Origin: Isoperla grammatica
Lineage: Eukaryota; Arthropoda; Insecta; Plecoptera; Perlodidae
Direction: 5' to 3'
Assembly: GCA_945910005.1 (NCBI GenBank)
Contig: OX246737.1
Coordinates: 77,805,554-77,869,553 of the forward strand
DNA: 64,000 nt
The translations under genes and the position numbers were made by a program. Below are positions 1 through 10,269 of the stretch, piece after piece. Numbering within the stretch: the stretch's first letter is position 1; each line of letters opens with the position of its first letter. Below the pieces are notes generated by a model, which did no database searches, was not told where the DNA came from, and was given only the letters and a program-made list of their open reading frames with translations.

Positions 1-2063
1 ATGGTGGCTCTGTTGTGCACAAAGTTGCTATAAAAGTTGAACAACCCAAGAAAGGCCCGGAGCTCGGTTTTGTTGGTTGGTGCCGGAGCCTTATGGATTG
101 CCTTCACCTTATCTTGTGTTGGACTGACCCCCCTACGATTAATTTTGAAGCCCAGGAATTGTACTTCGTCCATGTTGAACTCACATTTCTCCATCTTCAG
201 CCGTAGTCCAGCCGTGGCAAGTCGATCGAGAACCATTCGTAGCCGACAGTCATGTTCTTCTTGTGAGCTCCCCGATACCAGAATATCATCGAGGTATACT
301 GCTACACCAGGGATACCTGACAGCAGGTTCTCCAGTTGCCTTTGGAATATTGATGGCGCACTTGACACGCCAAATGGTAGCCTTTTCATTTTGTAAAGGC
401 CCTTGTGGGTGTTGATGGTTAAGACTAGCGATGCATTGTCGTCGATGGGCAGTTGTTGATAAGCTTGTGCAAGATCTAATTTTGAAAATTTTACTCCTCC
501 TGCCAATGTCGCTAGAATAGCACTCACCGTTGGCAACGGATATGTATCCGATATGAGGGCTGGGTTGACAGTACTACGATAGTCGCAACAAATCCTTAAA
601 GCCTTGTCTTTTTTAAGGACCGTTACTATTGGGGATGCCCACTCTGAATGCTTTACAGGTTCAATGACCCCAATTTCTGTTAGTCTGTCTAGTTCTTTGC
701 TAACCTTGTTCTTAAGGGGGTAGGGTACTGGTCTTGCTCTCATGAATTTTGGTGCTGCCCCTTCTTTCAATGGTACTGAGACTATTGGGCCAGAGTATGT
801 GCCCAATGTATCACTAAATACCTCACTGTACTCTTGGTACCAATCTTGTTCTACTGAATTTATGCCTGTGATTTCAATTCCAAGAGGCTGAAACCAATTT
901 CTGCCCATGAGGCTATTACCTGCCCCGCTTACGACTAGCAGCGGGAGTTCTTTTACTCTGCCCAGGTGTTCTACCTTGACTCTAGCTTCCCCTACTACTG
1001 ACAAGGGTTCCTGGGACCAAGTTTTAAGGCCCACTCCCGTTTTATTTAGGGGTGGTGCATTCACCCATAGCTTTTGGAATGTTTTTTCATTCATTATGGA
1101 GCATGCTGACCCAGAATCCACTTCCATGTCATGTGGTTGCCCATCAAGTTTGACAGTGATCGTCACTTTGGATACGTGAATCATGTTTGGGCCTACCTGG
1201 TTGATGTCGTACAGGTCTTCGATGTGTTCATCGGGAAGATTCTCTTCATCGATCGCGTGTGAACTTTTGTGCCCTTTTGATTGGTTTTTGTTGCCGAGTC
1301 CAGTGTTCGTGTTGACATTATCACGCTGTTTTGACATACACGCACGCTCTAGATGGCCAATTTTCTGGCAGAAATTACACTTTGTATTTACATATTTACA
1401 AGGGATATTTTGGTGGCTGTATCCACAGCGAAAGCAGCTTCCTCGCTGCTGGTTGTCATGATTGCCCGCTTGTTTGCTGGCTCCCCTTTTTACAGCATTG
1501 ACTTCCTTAGCCATCCCTGTTGCACTAGCTGTGGCAGTCCGCATTGACGCCATGTTCCGTTCTGCAGCTTCAGCGGCCGTTGCAACTTGTAGTGCCTTCT
1601 CGAAGGTGAGCTCATGCGATTCCAGCAACCGTTGTTGGACCGCTTCATGTCGTATCCCAACAACAAACTGGTCCCGCAACCGAATGTTCAAGTCCGTAAA
1701 ATTGCAGAACTCGGACAGTTTGCGTAGCTCTGCTACATATTGCGCCACTGTCTCACCCGCTTGCTGCATACGTCTTCAGAAATTATATCGCATGACTATT
1801 TCCGATGGTTTTGGGTTTAGGTGATGTTTCACAGCTTCTTTTAGAGTTGCCAAGTCCACCTCTTTGGGTTTTCTGGGCGCTACTATTGCCCTTATTAACG
1901 AGTAGGTTTGTTGCTCTACTGAACTAAGTAGGATAGCCAGTTTCCGCGTATCGGTACTTATCTCGTTAGCGTCAAAGTAGCAGTCCAGCCTCTCCAAGTA
2001 CTCTTCCCAGTTGTCATTTGCTGAGTCGAATTCCGTAATCGTCCCAATGCCGGCGGACGCCAT
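1..2063 (-). pseudogene. gag-pol polyprotein of gypsy A (protease and reverse transcriptase), one premature stop
   Basis: Encodes a single fused Gag-Pol. Starting at the first ATG (2063; the frame stays open up to 2138), the order is a gag capsid-like region, two CCHC-type zinc knuckles (CFRCGYSH, CNFCQKIGHLERAC) near 1440-1350, an aspartic protease with VDSGSACSIM near 1100, and a reverse transcriptase. The RT shows FSKLDLAQAYQQLPI near 470 and the catalytic YLDDI near 290. The frame is still open at base 1, in the RT thumb/connection region. The only lesion is an in-frame TGA at 1776-1778, in late gag. The predicted 2138 start codon is GTG inside the primer-binding site, so I do not accept it as the start. 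The element could still be mobilised in trans; whether the TGA is read through is unknown. Confidence 0.85.
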
Positions 2064-2148
2064 TAGGCCTTCTCTTTTTAGGTTAGGATTACCAAGCTGT
2101 TTGTTTATAGAGGGTTCTTGTCGTATTCTCGTCGCCACTTTTAGGCTA

Positions 2149-2358
2149 TGTCCCTCTACTCACTAGGGTTAGTAGGGGATTGGGATATCTGGTTATCACA
2201 TTATGGTATATGACACGGCTGTTATTATGCTTATTTATTACTTCTTTGTACAATCTCACATGTGCTCTCTTAGCTAGGTAAAAACCCACTGCCTTCTTTA
2301 GGCTACACTCCTACCAGAGTTCACTCCTATGTTGTTGTTGTTGTTGTCATACATAACA
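2149..2358 (-). repeat. 5' LTR of gypsy A, followed by primer-binding site
   Basis: The minus strand begins TGTTATGTATGAC at 2358 and ends GGGACA near 2149, about 210 bp. At 2137 downwards comes TGGCGACGAGAATACGA. Its first ten bases match the tRNA-Ser(GCT) 3' end used by gypsy C in this window. The exact right end of the LTR (2149 or a few bases nearer the primer site) cannot be fixed without the second LTR. Confidence 0.55.
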
Positions 2359-3169
2359 GTAACACATCTTATAGAAATGCCCCACACTCTTACACCCCGA
2401 GCAGATTTGCCCAAAGGCAGGAACTTTCCTCGGTGGATGCTTGTATCCACAAAACCTGCAGTCATTTGGCGCCCCACCCCCAGATGTTGAAGTCGAACTA
2501 CTGTTACCGGCTGTAGCACCGCCCCGTTGTTTTCTGCCTGCCTGGTTGTAAAATTTCTTCTTCACCACTTCAACTGCATTTTTCAGGCCATCCAGCTGTT
2601 CGGCTTGGCTTCGGCTCGCTTTGGCTGCTCGACAATACTCCGACGCCTTTCTCAAGGTTACGTCTGCAATGCGTAACAGTTTCTCCCGTAATCCTTTGTC
2701 TTGTTTGCCCAGAACTACTCTCAGACATAAGAGCTGTTCCTGCAGATGGCCGAATTCACAGGATGCCGCCAATGTCTTCAGGGTCACTAAAAAATTGTTG
2801 AATGGTTCACTTACTTTTTGGGCAAGCGTAAAAAATTTACTCTGCTCGAATATTAAATTTTTCCGCGGGTTACAAGTACTCTTCAAAGCGCGCCAAGACG
2901 TCCACTAGTTTGTCCTTGCTTTGACCTTCCGCGAATTCAAACGTGTTGAACACTTCTATTGCTTCATCGCCCACGAAATTTAAGAGCATTGCCACTTTCT
3001 TTGCTTCATCCTTGTCGGACGCCTTTCCCGACGCTCGCATATAAATCTCGAAGCGCTGCTTAAATTTGCGAAAATTCTCAGACACATTGCCCGTCAAGTC
3101 CAGAAATGGCTGAGGATGAAACAGTTCAGCCATGGCCAGACCTGTGACGCCACTCTCTGCAGTCTGCAC
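2359..3169 (-). pseudogene. gag of gypsy B, frameshifted and truncated
   Basis: Capsid/nucleocapsid polyprotein. The N-terminal part (3169-2870; likely initiator ATG at 3133, MAELFHPQPFLDL) shows the usual gypsy gag pattern FKQRFEIYMRASG and AMLLNFVGDEA. A frameshift near 2870-2890 moves reading to the next frame (to about 2363). That part holds the helical capsid end and a double zinc knuckle, CRFCGYKH then CSGCKSVGHFYKMC. It is truncated right after the second knuckle by the LTR of element A. It resembles K02A2.6-type arthropod gypsy gags. Confidence 0.75.
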
Positions 3170-3244
3170 TGATTACCTGCTTATGCAATCACTTTTATCA
3201 CTTGCTATCGCTGCTACGTGCGTACAACACCACTTCTGATACCA

Positions 3245-3369
3245 TGTCATGTTTGTATGAGCTTTATTAACATTGGTAATACACACGATTGTAATCTTGT
3301 GATCCTGACCAGTCCACTGCCGACTGCTCCTGCAGTGTTGCCATGTTGACCGGCTCACATCACATTACA
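3245..3369 (-). repeat. 5' LTR of gypsy B
   Basis: On the minus strand TGTAATGTGATG starts at 3369, a polyadenylation-like AATAAAG lies near the end, and the LTR closes ATGACA at 3245. It is immediately followed by the primer-binding site TGGTATCAGAAG. At 125 bp it is a short LTR. The left boundary may shift by about 5 bases. Confidence 0.5.
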
Positions 3370-3574
3370 ATGTGTCCCCTACAAAGTAAGGAATTCTAAT
3401 CCCCATGGGTATTACAATTACTCAAAATAATGACAAAAGAAAAGTTATCAAAACATTTAAAACTGATTTAAACTGCAGTACCATATTTTTACTACCATGT
3501 AGTGGTAGTTAGTAAAATGTAAGGACAAAACAAAATTATAAACTTACTAACTTTTACTTACATAGGGTATTAAC

Positions 3575-4077
3575 TATAGGGTTGCCCAACGATAAAAAAA
3601 AAATCATATCGATATCGCGGATGTAATTATCGATATCGTATTGCGATATCGACTTTTATAAACTCGGTATCGATATCGCCGATATCGTAATTTTTTTTTC
3701 AAACCAGCCAGAGACCATTCATTATAAACAATTTAATGTGAATAATTTAACGTCGAAATGTTTTACTATGTGCGTCAATTTGTGTGTTGTATTATTAAAA
3801 ATGTATCCACAAAACAGCGATGTTAGGATTGGCGTGACGTGACGTGAGTGAGACCACGCGACGAAAGGCGAGTAGGTACCAACGCGAATGTTGCAGTGTA
3901 TGTATCACAAAGATGCAGAACCACAACACTATCTAACTTTTTATTTTTTTTTTACGATAGTTGACACTTGATCGATATCGCGAAACGAACGATATATTAA
4001 TACTATGTATATCGATATCGAATTATTTTTCTATTATCGATATCGTATCGAATTATCGATATCGTTGGGCAGCCCTT
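3575..4077. mobile_element. non-autonomous hAT-type element (503 bp)
   Basis: Imperfect terminal inverted repeats (AGGGTTGCCCAACGATA on the left; AAGGGCTGCCCAACGATA read inwards from the right) flanked by the 8-bp direct repeat GTATTAAC at 3567-3574 and 4078-4085. The duplication fits the hAT preference nTnnnnAn. Both subterminal zones are packed with ATCGATATCG palindromes, which could be transposase-binding repeats. No coding capacity. The left terminus carries two extra bases relative to the right. Confidence 0.75.
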
Positions 4078-4360
4078 GTATTAACCCGTCCATACTGCAG
4101 TGGTATGGTAGTACATAGTACAGTTAACTTTGAACCAATCCACACAAACACGCTCAGTCTATTGTGTTTCCGGAAACCACGCGCTTCCAGGCAAGACACT
4201 ACATATTACAGATCTCTACTAACAACGTCTCAAGTTCTTGGATTAAAGAGAGGCCAAAAGGCTAGTAATATGATAGGTAGGAGGATAGAGCCCAACAGCT
4301 TACCTGAATTGTTGACCGCTGTGGCAATTTGGTTGTGGTATAGATATAAAAGACAACATA

Positions 4361-5287
4361 CGAGGTGTGGCAATTAAATACCAGGACTGGTGCTACAAAA
4401 CTTTTTATTGGTCACCAATTACATTAGAAAGTTGATCGTCTTCAATGTACTCTCTTTGCTGATCCCTACAACGCCCCATACGAATTTTCCATTGTTAAAA
4501 GCAGTGCTGGAAGTCCACTTCTGTCAGCTTGTTGAGAACCTCCGTCGCTTTTGCTTCCACCGCTTCCACACTGTCAAATCTTGTCCGATTTAACTTTAGA
4601 AAATAAAAACAAATTACAGGGGGCCAGGGCTGGCGGTGACGGTGGATGGTCCAACACTGTGATGCCGTGTTTCGCAAAGAAAGCCTTCACGGACAAGGCG
4701 GAATGGGCTGGCGCATTGTCTTGGTGAAGCATCCAGGACTTGCTCTTCCACAATTCGGGTCTTCGTCTCCTCACTCGTTCACGAAGGGCAGTCAGAACCT
4801 CGATGTTAATTCCGGAGATATCAGCAAGAGCTCGGACACTCAGACGACGATCTTCGAGAATCATTTTACCAATTTTCTGGATGTTGTCGTCCGTTTTTGA
4901 TGTTGAGGGTCGTCAATGGCGCTGACCGTCTTCAGTCGTTTCACGTCCCTCCTTAAACCTTTTAAACCCCTCAAAAACTGGTGTGCGCGATAAACATTCA
5001 TTTCTGTAAACTTCTTTTAACATGGCATGAGCTTCTGTAGCAGTTTTCCCCAGTTTCACAAGGTTAACTCGTTGCTCCATCTGAACACTTAGCATTTTTC
5101 CGACGACCCCCTAGTGCAAGGACTTGAACGGACGACTGCTACAGCGACCCTGAGTGACGTACAACCTTGCCCATCGCGTTCAGGGTGGGGGAAGCATCAA
5201 CAGGGACAGACAAGTTCAAACCTGCCGCGGCGCGGTCGCTGTTTGCTGGTAGCAGCACCAGTCCTGGTATTTAATTGCCACACCTCG
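4361..5287 (-). mobile_element. mariner transposon (927 bp, defective)
   Basis: The terminal inverted repeats match perfectly over about 34 bp, starting CGAGGTGTGGCAATTAAATA, and are flanked by TA on both sides (4359-4360, 5288-5289), the mariner target duplication. It contains a decayed transposase on the minus strand. It sits inside the left arm of foldback A and therefore inserted later. Confidence 0.92.
4408..5095 (-). pseudogene. mariner transposase, internally deleted
   Basis: DDD/D-type transposase remnant. The 5' piece (5095-4913) is the N-terminal helix-turn-helix region (QRVNLVKLGKTATEAHAML). After a break, a second piece (4864-4574) contains the second helix-turn-helix (LSVRALADISGINIE) joined directly to the catalytic C-half (SKSWMLHQDNAPAHSAL). 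The segment between, with the first catalytic Asp, is deleted. The second Asp (HQDNAPAH) is present. The position of the third acidic residue reads ALAPCNLF, Asn instead of Asp. The last stretch (FDSVEAVEAKATEVL) is in another frame and has a TAA at 4495-4497. Not functional. Confidence 0.9.
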
Positions 5288-5578
5288 TATATAATGGACA
5301 ACACAAGTTTTCCGAGACGTTTTGGTACAAGACCTTGATCACTCGGGAGTAAGAAGACTCTAGTTAGTTAATTAGTTAGTTAGTAGTCTTCTTACTCCCG
5401 AGTGATCAATGTTTTGTACCGAAACGTCTTGGAAAACTTGTGTTGTCCATTATATATGTGTCTTTTATCTCTATACCACAATGGTCTACAATTCAGGTAA
5501 GCTGTTGGGGTCTATCCTCCTACCTATCATACACATACATATGTATAGTGTATACTTGGAGAGGCCAAATGGCTGAGT

Positions 5579-5895
5579 TAATTGGAACTCAGAACAAGAT
5601 AAAACATGTTCTAGTGAGGGGAAAGGTACAGAAGGACGACAGCTTACCTGAGAAAGTCCATCACCACGCACAACAGCGCCTGCATCATGTAAATGCACCC
5701 TAGTCTTAAGTTTAGTTTAGTTTTTCTACTCACGCTGAGTGATCAAGACCACTAGTTGGCAGAAACGTCTTAGTTTATTTGTCTTCTCATCTATATGTTT
5801 CTCAAAGCGACCTATCTACTTTCTCAGGTAAGCTGTCGTCCCTCTGTACCTTTCCCCTCACTAGAACATGTTTTATCTTGTTCTGAGTTCCAATT
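5579..5895. mobile_element. Penelope-like foldback B
   Basis: Inverted repeat: AATTGGAACTCAGAACAAG at 5579 onwards is complementary to the sequence ending near 5895. Each arm carries the PLE-type boundary AGGTAAGCTGTCGTCC. The centre holds GAGTGATCAAGACC then GGCAGAAACGTC (5737-5769), the same arrangement seen in the other PLE termini. No ORF. A CA/TA microsatellite (about 5896-5938) abuts the right end. Confidence 0.55.
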
Positions 5896-5897
5896 AT

Positions 5898-5940
<43 letters not shown>

Positions 5941-5965
5941 TTTTCAAGTTTTCGCGGACATATGT

Positions 5966-6106
5966 GTACTTGTTGCAACTTTCTGGGGATTGTTGCCGCG
6001 AATAATGCGGCCTCCGCATAAATAAATAAGGCCTCATAAATAAGGAGTGCCTTCTTCTTTAGTACATTATTCGCGGCAACAATCCCCAGAAAGTTGCAAC
6101 AAGTAC
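5966..6106. repeat. perfect 42-bp inverted repeat (hairpin C) between TA tracts
   Basis: The arms 5966-6007 and 6065-6106 are exact complements; the left arm begins GTACTTGTTGCAACTTTCTG. The spacer is 57 bp and TA microsatellites lie on both sides. The sequence just outside (TTTTCGCGGACAT) resembles the TTTTCGCGGACT in the PLE at 25095-28337, so it may be a third PLE-derived foldback. Confidence 0.65.
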
Positions 6107-6142
6107 ATTTATATATATATATATCATGATTTCTTAGATTTC

Positions 6143-6490
6143 GTTGGTTGCAAAACCGATTGTGGCTAACCTAAAAGTCCAGCAGTTGTTTCCAGCCAAC
6201 AATCAGCCTGTTGCTGACCATTCTCAGAGACAAAGAGTTGCAGCAGTGTCTCAGGGGGGACCCATGACCAGAAGCAAATTCAAAGAGCTTGCTAGAGCTA
6301 CCCAGTGATGTATCGCTGTGGCAGTGTTTTCGATTTTAAATGCAAGTGTTTTTTGGTTGTTGTGGTTTTTATTTGTTTTTGTATGTTTGTACGTCTTGAA
6401 AAAGACGACGCTAAAGTCGTTGAAACGTTGATTTATTTTAAATACAATTTGGATTGGTTAAACCGAAAAATGTTTTCTTACTTTCTATAT
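6143..6490 (+). mobile_element. 3' end of a Penelope-like (or other) retroelement
   Basis: An open frame on the + strand from about 6146 ends at TGA 6306-6308 with the C-terminus GGPMTRSKFKELARATQ. This resembles the GPTTRSRARPNKI end of the intact PLE ORF in this window. Downstream (6395-6430) comes CTTGAAAAAGACGACG then GTCGTTGAAACGTTG, a degenerate version of the hammerhead-like PLE terminal motif. The element ends at a short TA tract near 6485. A gypsy Pol C-terminus is an alternative for the peptide alone. Confidence 0.45.
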
Positions 6491-6546
6491 ATATATAGGC
6501 CTACTACAAAGTTTGGGAAACAATGTATCTGTGGCAGTGTTATTGG

Positions 6547-7452
6547 CAGTGGCGGCTGGTGGGGGGAGGCAAGGGAGGCCGGGCCTACTCAAACATTTCC
6601 GGACGGAGGAGGATTAATCTTGCCTGTGATCTTGTTTAAAATGGTTCTATGTATTTTAATGTTCATCTTACATAATATACATCTTTTTTCGTAAAAGTTG
6701 TCAAACAAAAAATGTTCAACGTTTCAAAATTTCGCGCCTCTTCAGAATGTGGCTGCTAGCCGCGTTGAACCAGTAGAAACGCGAGGAACTTTGTGAGTCC
6801 GGGCCTCCAGTCGTTCAGCTCTGTGGTACCTGAGCGGTGTGCGGGGGAATGCGATATGCATACTCCCGCCCTCCCCGCCTAAGTTGCTGCTTGTGTAATA
6901 ACTAATAAGATGCCAGAAGAGGCCGGCCGCTTCGTTTATTCTTCGGATTTTTCACGAAAATAACCGAGTCACCCGCTTTCCATAATATCTCATACAGCAG
7001 TTTCTAGTTTGCAGGGGATTGTCGGTTGTTTTTCTGCTGTTGTTCTTCCTGTGTTGTTGCTTGATTCATTGAAGTCAAATAAAGTGGACGAGTTATTAGC
7101 GAGACATGCTTCAAGGAAAGAGTAAATAAAGATTTAAAATAAGACGGAAGACTGAAACCAGCTTTGCCATTACTGCAAAGGGATGGAGAGAAACAGCGCG
7201 AGTTTTGATCGTTATGGTGGAGATTGTTATGCTTAACGGCAAGTTTCGTCAACTTAAATCCACATCCACAACTACATTATAACACTTAAAACAATGTAGA
7301 AAAATGCAGTTTAAAAAAATCGCCCTGCGGGGCAAACTGGGGGGCTCGCCCCCAAACCCCCCTGAACTGCCGCTAATTTACATTGCTTCCATATTCGATC
7401 TTTCTTGAATTGTCCTGGCCTCCCTATTATTTTATACCACGAGCCGCCACTG
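6547..7452. mobile_element. non-autonomous hAT-type element (906 bp)
   Basis: Terminal inverted repeats begin CAGTGGCGGCT(G/C)GTGG at both ends, and further inside both carry GGGAGGCC. It is flanked by the perfect 8-bp duplication GTTATTGG at 6539-6546 and 7453-7460. Duplication length and CAGTGGCGG terminus fit the hAT superfamily. No transposase is recognisable inside. A GC-rich block lies at 7320-7370. Confidence 0.85.
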
Positions 7453-7460
7453 GTTATTGG

Positions 7461-8096
7461 TACTAATAGACTTTAAGTACCATCCATTGGTACAAATATC
7501 CGTTTTGTCAGGTGAAAAAAATGTATATAGCAAAAACTATCACAGATTTGTTACCAAGACTCTTAATACAAATAGAGGTTATAGTTAACACTCCACACAA
7601 CAATTCTGCCTTCACACTTTGTTATTGGTTCTACAAGATGTTACAACACAATTTGACTTTACAACTCTATAGGTCCAGATAGAAATAATGGATAAAAAAA
7701 ATAAGACATTTTTTTAAACATTTTATTAGACCTTCTTTTAGTTCCACTCTATCATTTATTTGTATTGACATGCTGTATTTATGAAAATTAAATTTGCAAC
7801 AGGTGGTATGTTAATACTTATTATAACATAGATCACCACTTGTCTTGTACCCTGAAGAAGAGTTGTCTTGTTATTGACGACCTGTAATTAGCACTAGATT
7901 AGTGTAGAATATATTTTGTGTGGATTTAAATATGCATTATTTCTTATTTTATAGCCTCTTGTAAAGGTTGAGAACTTTGTCCAAGAACTTTGGTCTATAA
8001 CTTCACCTTGTTTTGTAGTCTAGTTACAAATCACATCAGATTTAGTTTTATCTGATTTTTTTATTTTATGTTTTACTTTGTCTCTGCCTCCAACAG
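7461..8096 (+). other. intron sequence of the ABCG gene, no gene seen
   Basis: AT-rich. A CCTGAAGAAG...GACGACCTG segment at about 7852-7890 looks like a decayed copy of the PLE terminal motif. The stretch ends with a pyrimidine tract and the acceptor CCAACAG at 8090-8096. Confidence 0.5.
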
Positions 8097-8251
8097 CTGT
8101 TATGGCAAATGGTACAGCACCAACCTGCACTTCTGCCTTATTGATGCCAGATGACATTTGTGTGGGGGCCAAAACAGGGTACCCCACCTCAACGTTTCTG
8201 CAATTCTACATCCTGCTCAAGAGGACATTCCTGTCCACTTTCAGGGACAAG
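8097..8251 (+). CDS. ABCG half-transporter, exon (start of transmembrane domain)
   Basis: Exon of an ABC transporter subfamily G protein, ABCG1/ABCG4-like: a half-transporter that dimerises in membranes and exports sterols or other lipids in characterised relatives. It is bounded by acceptor CCAACAG and donor AAG|GTACGG, with phase 1 entry and phase 0 exit. It encodes the linker after the ATPase domain and the typical entry into the membrane domain, FLQFYILLKRTFLSTFRDK. The ATPase-domain exons are not in the window and are expected to the left. The upstream ATG at 8078 lies in the intron and is not a start. Confidence 0.9.
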
Positions 8252-8567
8252 GTACGGTACCAAGACATCACACACATACAGTATGAACATGGCAGCTACA
8301 ATGTTTATTTATACGAAACATTTTGTTGACTGGGTCTAAGCAAATCTAAAGTAATTGCACAGCAACATTTCAAACTCCGATTAGTCGGTCTCTACGAACA
8401 AACATGGGGACTGCCATGCATGTCTAATGTAATGTTTGTTGAAAACATGGTTACCAAACTGAGCTTACTAACTTGGAGCAGTGAGTTAGGACCCAAGTGT
8501 AGCTATCCCTAACAGTTTCTTTAGTTGGTTTTTAGTGAACTGCACTAAATGAAATATTATTTTTCAG

Positions 8568-8736
8568 GATCTGACGCTGATGCGATTCATTTCTCATTTG
8601 GTAGTTGGGCTTCTCATTGGAATGATATACTTCGGAATTGGAAACGAGGCCTCAAAAGTCACCAGTAATGCTGGCTGCATATTTTTTACTGTGTTATTTC
8701 TCATGTTCACTGCCATGATGCCAACAATTCTCACAT
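8568..8736 (+). CDS. ABCG half-transporter, exon (TM1-TM2)
   Basis: Follows acceptor TTTTCAG and ends at donor T|GTAAGT, phase 0 to phase 1. It encodes [21 protein letters not shown], the first membrane helix, followed by FGIGNEA and the second hydrophobic stretch ([19 protein letters not shown]). The pattern RxISHLxVGLLIGxxYxGIGN is typical of ABCG1/ABCG4. The codon split at the junction with the next exon restores Phe, which confirms the exon pair. Confidence 0.93.
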
Positions 8737-8829
8737 GTAAGTTCTTGTAGTAAATACATGCTAGATGTTCATAGGGAAAACTTTTTATTCTCTATAGTGT
8801 TATTAAATAATATTTGTTTTGGATTTCAG

Positions 8830-8930
8830 TTCCAATTGAGATGGGTGTGTTTGTAAGGGAGCATCTAAACTACTGGTACTCATTAAAAGCTTTCTACTTT
8901 GCCAAGACATTGGCAGATCTTCCCTTTCAG
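8830..8930 (+). CDS. ABCG half-transporter, exon (TM2-TM3 loop)
   Basis: Acceptor TTTCAG at 8824-8829, donor CAG|GTATGT after 8930; 101 bp, phase 1 to 0. It encodes [19 protein letters not shown] and [15 protein letters not shown], the cytoplasmic loop with the conserved V(F)xREHxNxWYSxxAYYxAKTxADxPFQ signature of ABCG proteins. It joins in frame to the exon at 12137; the 3.2-kb intron between is enlarged by a Kolobok-like element. Confidence 0.93.
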
Positions 8931-9663
8931 GTATGTTTCAGGTGACGGATTAAATTTAAATAAATGCTAGCTGCATAAAAATTGTTCAGTTCAGCAGATA
9001 TATGTATTATTTATTAAAGGCCTACTGTAGTAAAGTAACCTGCCTTGTTTAAAGCTACATATTATTATTACACGAATGCGGAAAACGCGGTGTCAATCAG
9101 ATGAGCGGTCTATGAGATACAGCGCTTTAAAGCTGTGACGTCACATGAGTCGGACGTTTCCCGCCGGTCGGTCTCAACCCTGTGTGTTTTCAGATGCGCG
9201 GCCACATAGCAAAGGGTTTTTTCTTTTCTTGTTAAGTGTTGTCACTTGAGGGTGCAGGTTTTAGGATTGTAATTCTTCAGTTTGTTGTGAGACATATCAT
9301 CATTGTGCAGCATGCAGTAGTGTCTAAATGTGTGTGAAATGTAGTGTTGAAGTTGTGTTATCTTGCTGCGGTAACGGTTGTCAAACTTTAGCAGCCACGC
9401 CACAGTTCTTTGAGCCACCATTGTGAGTGATATGATCTTTATTTTTGAGGTTTAAGCGTATGCTTTTTATAACCTACCTTATTTACTATGTTAATTAATT
9501 TGAGTACAATAGTTTAGCATTTCTGCTCTAAGATTAGATTAATTAAAAAAATTAAAAAATATTATTTACGCTTAGGACTAAATAAAAGGACTAAATATAA
9601 AGTGTTTACTTCTAGTTTGTTAATACCTTATTTGTATATAACTTGGTACTGATCGCAATAGTC

Positions 9664-10042
9664 ATGGCAATTTGTTGTGTGTTTGGTTATAATAACAAAA
9701 CAGAGAAACCACCAGTGATTGACGGAAAAAAGTGACGTTTCATAGATTCCCGAATCCCGACAAAATATCTCCTATCCGGCATCGTGCGTGGATGAACAAA
9801 ATTAATTAAAAAGGTTTTATAGTACCCACGAAATGTACAAAAGTCTGTTCCGTACATTTTACCTATGAAGACTTTGAAGTATCTTCTTCATTAAAAGTTA
9901 ATTTTGGGTTGTTTGGAAATAATACAGTGCCGCGAAAATACCTGAAAAACACTTCAGTTCCAACGAGACGACTGAAAGGGCCCGTTGCATCTACAACTAA
10001 ATATTCACTTTCTTCACCCGGCCATTCATGTGACAAGTTCGA
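9664..10042 (+). pseudogene. THAP-domain DNA-binding protein remnant (Kolobok transposase N-terminus)
   Basis: Starting at ATG 9664 the translation begins MAICCVFGYNNKTEK, then after a stop and a frame change FHRFPNPDK, RHRAWMNKIN, a further stop, then KCTKVCSVHFTYEDFE and later VPRKYL. This is the C2CH THAP zinc-finger pattern: N-terminal Cys, FHRFP, the invariant Trp, CSxHF and the C-terminal VP motif. One zinc-ligand Cys appears changed (GY where GC is usual). At least two in-frame stops and one frameshift make it non-functional. Confidence 0.75.
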
Positions 10043-10269
10043 GTGAGCAAACTATATTTTATAGTAGTTTAAGTAATTATTCATATTTGAAACACTAAAT
10101 AATAATAAATAATAATATGCATCTATTCAGTAGCATAGCCTACCTAGTCTATCTACACGAATCAAACATATTAATTTTGCATTTTATTTTATTGCTTTTT
10201 ATGCTACATTATAAATATTGTGTCCAGCGTTCAGGTTCAAGGTAACGAACCTCACCCTGTGTTTTGCAC

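Larger units (their letters stand above)
1..2358 (-). mobile_element. Ty3/gypsy retrotransposon A (5' part)
   Basis: LTR retrotransposon on the minus strand. Reading from the right: a 5' LTR, a primer-binding site, then gag and pol running off the left edge. It is inserted in the gag of another gypsy element: B's gag sequence stops at 2359 and A's LTR begins at 2358 with TGTTATG. The pol frame is open from 1775 to the window edge, with one stop codon between gag and the rest, so the copy looks young. The 3' part (rest of RT, RNase H, integrase, 3' LTR) lies outside the window. Confidence 0.85.
2359..3369 (-). mobile_element. Ty3/gypsy retrotransposon B (5' LTR and gag, interrupted by A)
   Basis: 5' end of a second, different gypsy element on the minus strand: a short LTR, a primer site TGGTATCAGAAGTGG, then gag. 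The gag frame is cut at the second zinc knuckle by insertion of gypsy A at 2358. The continuation should lie beyond the left window edge on the far side of A. Confidence 0.75.
4269..5530. mobile_element. palindromic Penelope-like remnant (foldback A), split by a mariner
   Basis: Once the mariner at 4361-5287 is set aside, the flanks form one long palindrome. The left arm starts with GATAGGTAGGAGGATAGAG and the right arm ends in its complement. A central hairpin at 5290-5455 has arms that both carry a GAGTGATCAA...CCGAAACGTCTTGG motif. The terminal motif AGGTAAGCTGTTGG is shared with the PLE at 24864-29872. I read this as two head-to-head PLE terminal repeats with the ORF lost. Confidence 0.6.
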
